From G963665085 sp963665085 (GTDB lineage: Bacteria > Bacteroidota > Bacteroidia > Bacteroidales > JAAAOM01), in NCBI GenBank assembly GCA_963665085.2, contig CAXXXS010000002.1, positions 806,001-870,000 of the forward strand: 64,000 bases of DNA. The letters run 5' to 3'. A model generated the notes under the pieces. That model searched no databases. It was not told where the DNA came from and was given only the letters and a program-made list of their open reading frames with translations. Each line of letters opens with the position of its first letter. Position 1 is the first letter of the stretch. The translations under genes were made by a program, and so were the position numbers. Below, in pieces: positions 63,936-64,000 of the stretch.

Positions 63936-64000
63936 ATGTTGATGCTAAAAAGAAGAACACCCTGGCAACAACTTGAAGCATTTTTTCTGGAAGCTGGTAA
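63936..64000 (+). CDS. Start of a CDS cut by the window end
   Basis: Open frame from ATG at 63936 (or ATG at 63942) to the end: the product begins MLMLKRRTPWQQLEAFFLEAG. A strong promoter ends 21 bases upstream, which supports a real start. Twenty-one residues are not enough to name it. Confidence 0.6.
   Translation, partial: MLMLKRRTPWQQLEAFFLEAG

Overview
This window is chromosomal DNA of a Bacteroidota bacterium, probably an environmental or marine member of the Bacteroidales/Marinilabiliales. That reading rests on low GC, TTTG/TAnnTTTG promoters, weak use of Shine-Dalgarno sites, SusC/SusD pairs, ECF sigma/FecR pairs, two proteins with type IX secretion (T9SS) C-terminal domains, and Bacteroidota-typical families (DUF3810, DUF1987, DUF6150, head-GIN). 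The placement below phylum is inference. I saw no rRNA, tRNA or CRISPR array.

Region 1 (1-20.9 kb) is mostly housekeeping: miaA, a LuxC-like acyl-CoA reductase that has lost its catalytic cysteine, aconitase, a SiaC/DUF1987 protein, GAPDH, a 44-aa lipoprotein, a nitroreductase, a fucose uptake pair (fucU-fucP), a thioesterase, a YccF protein, an ammonium module (amt plus a PII protein lacking the uridylylated tyrosine), AsnA, two Tat-exported sugar enzymes (a TIM-barrel isomerase and a Gfo/Idh/MocA oxidoreductase) and a lipoprotein aldose epimerase.

Region 2 (21.1-39.9 kb) is a polysaccharide utilisation locus (PUL 1): ECF sigma, FecR, STN-containing SusC, SusD, GH31, GH29 fucosidase, a GH43 remnant, a GH78 rhamnosidase and a second GH78-like gene. 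It is decaying. The GH43 gene has lost its middle, and the last gene carries two different insertion sequences (IS200/IS605-type and IS630-type) only 90 bp apart. Removing both restores a perfect 591-codon frame. Together with fucU-fucP upstream, the enzymes point to a fucose- and rhamnose-containing glycan.

Region 3 (40.2-52.1 kb) is PUL 2: ECF sigma, FecR, STN-SusC, SusD, GH92 mannosidase and GH97. In both PULs the fecR-susC gap has the same layout: a strong Shine-Dalgarno followed by a tiny ORF (2 and 5 codons), then a GC hairpin whose U-tract lies on the minus strand, and a minus-strand TAnnTTTG-like box over the susC start codon. This fits two cis-antisense RNAs of about 90-100 nt resembling DonS of Bacteroides fragilis. 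I regard this repeated leader as the most interesting element in the window.

Region 4 (52.2-64 kb) mixes two methyltransferases, a PhzF protein with no normal start codon, a DUF4870-like protein, T9SS proteins (one almost only a sorting domain, one with a premature stop), a DUF2179 membrane protein, a rhomboid protease, START, DUF6150 and head-GIN proteins, an MFS transporter and a 58-aa helix-turn-helix protein. Intergenic 7-nt-period repeats flank the first methyltransferase gene.
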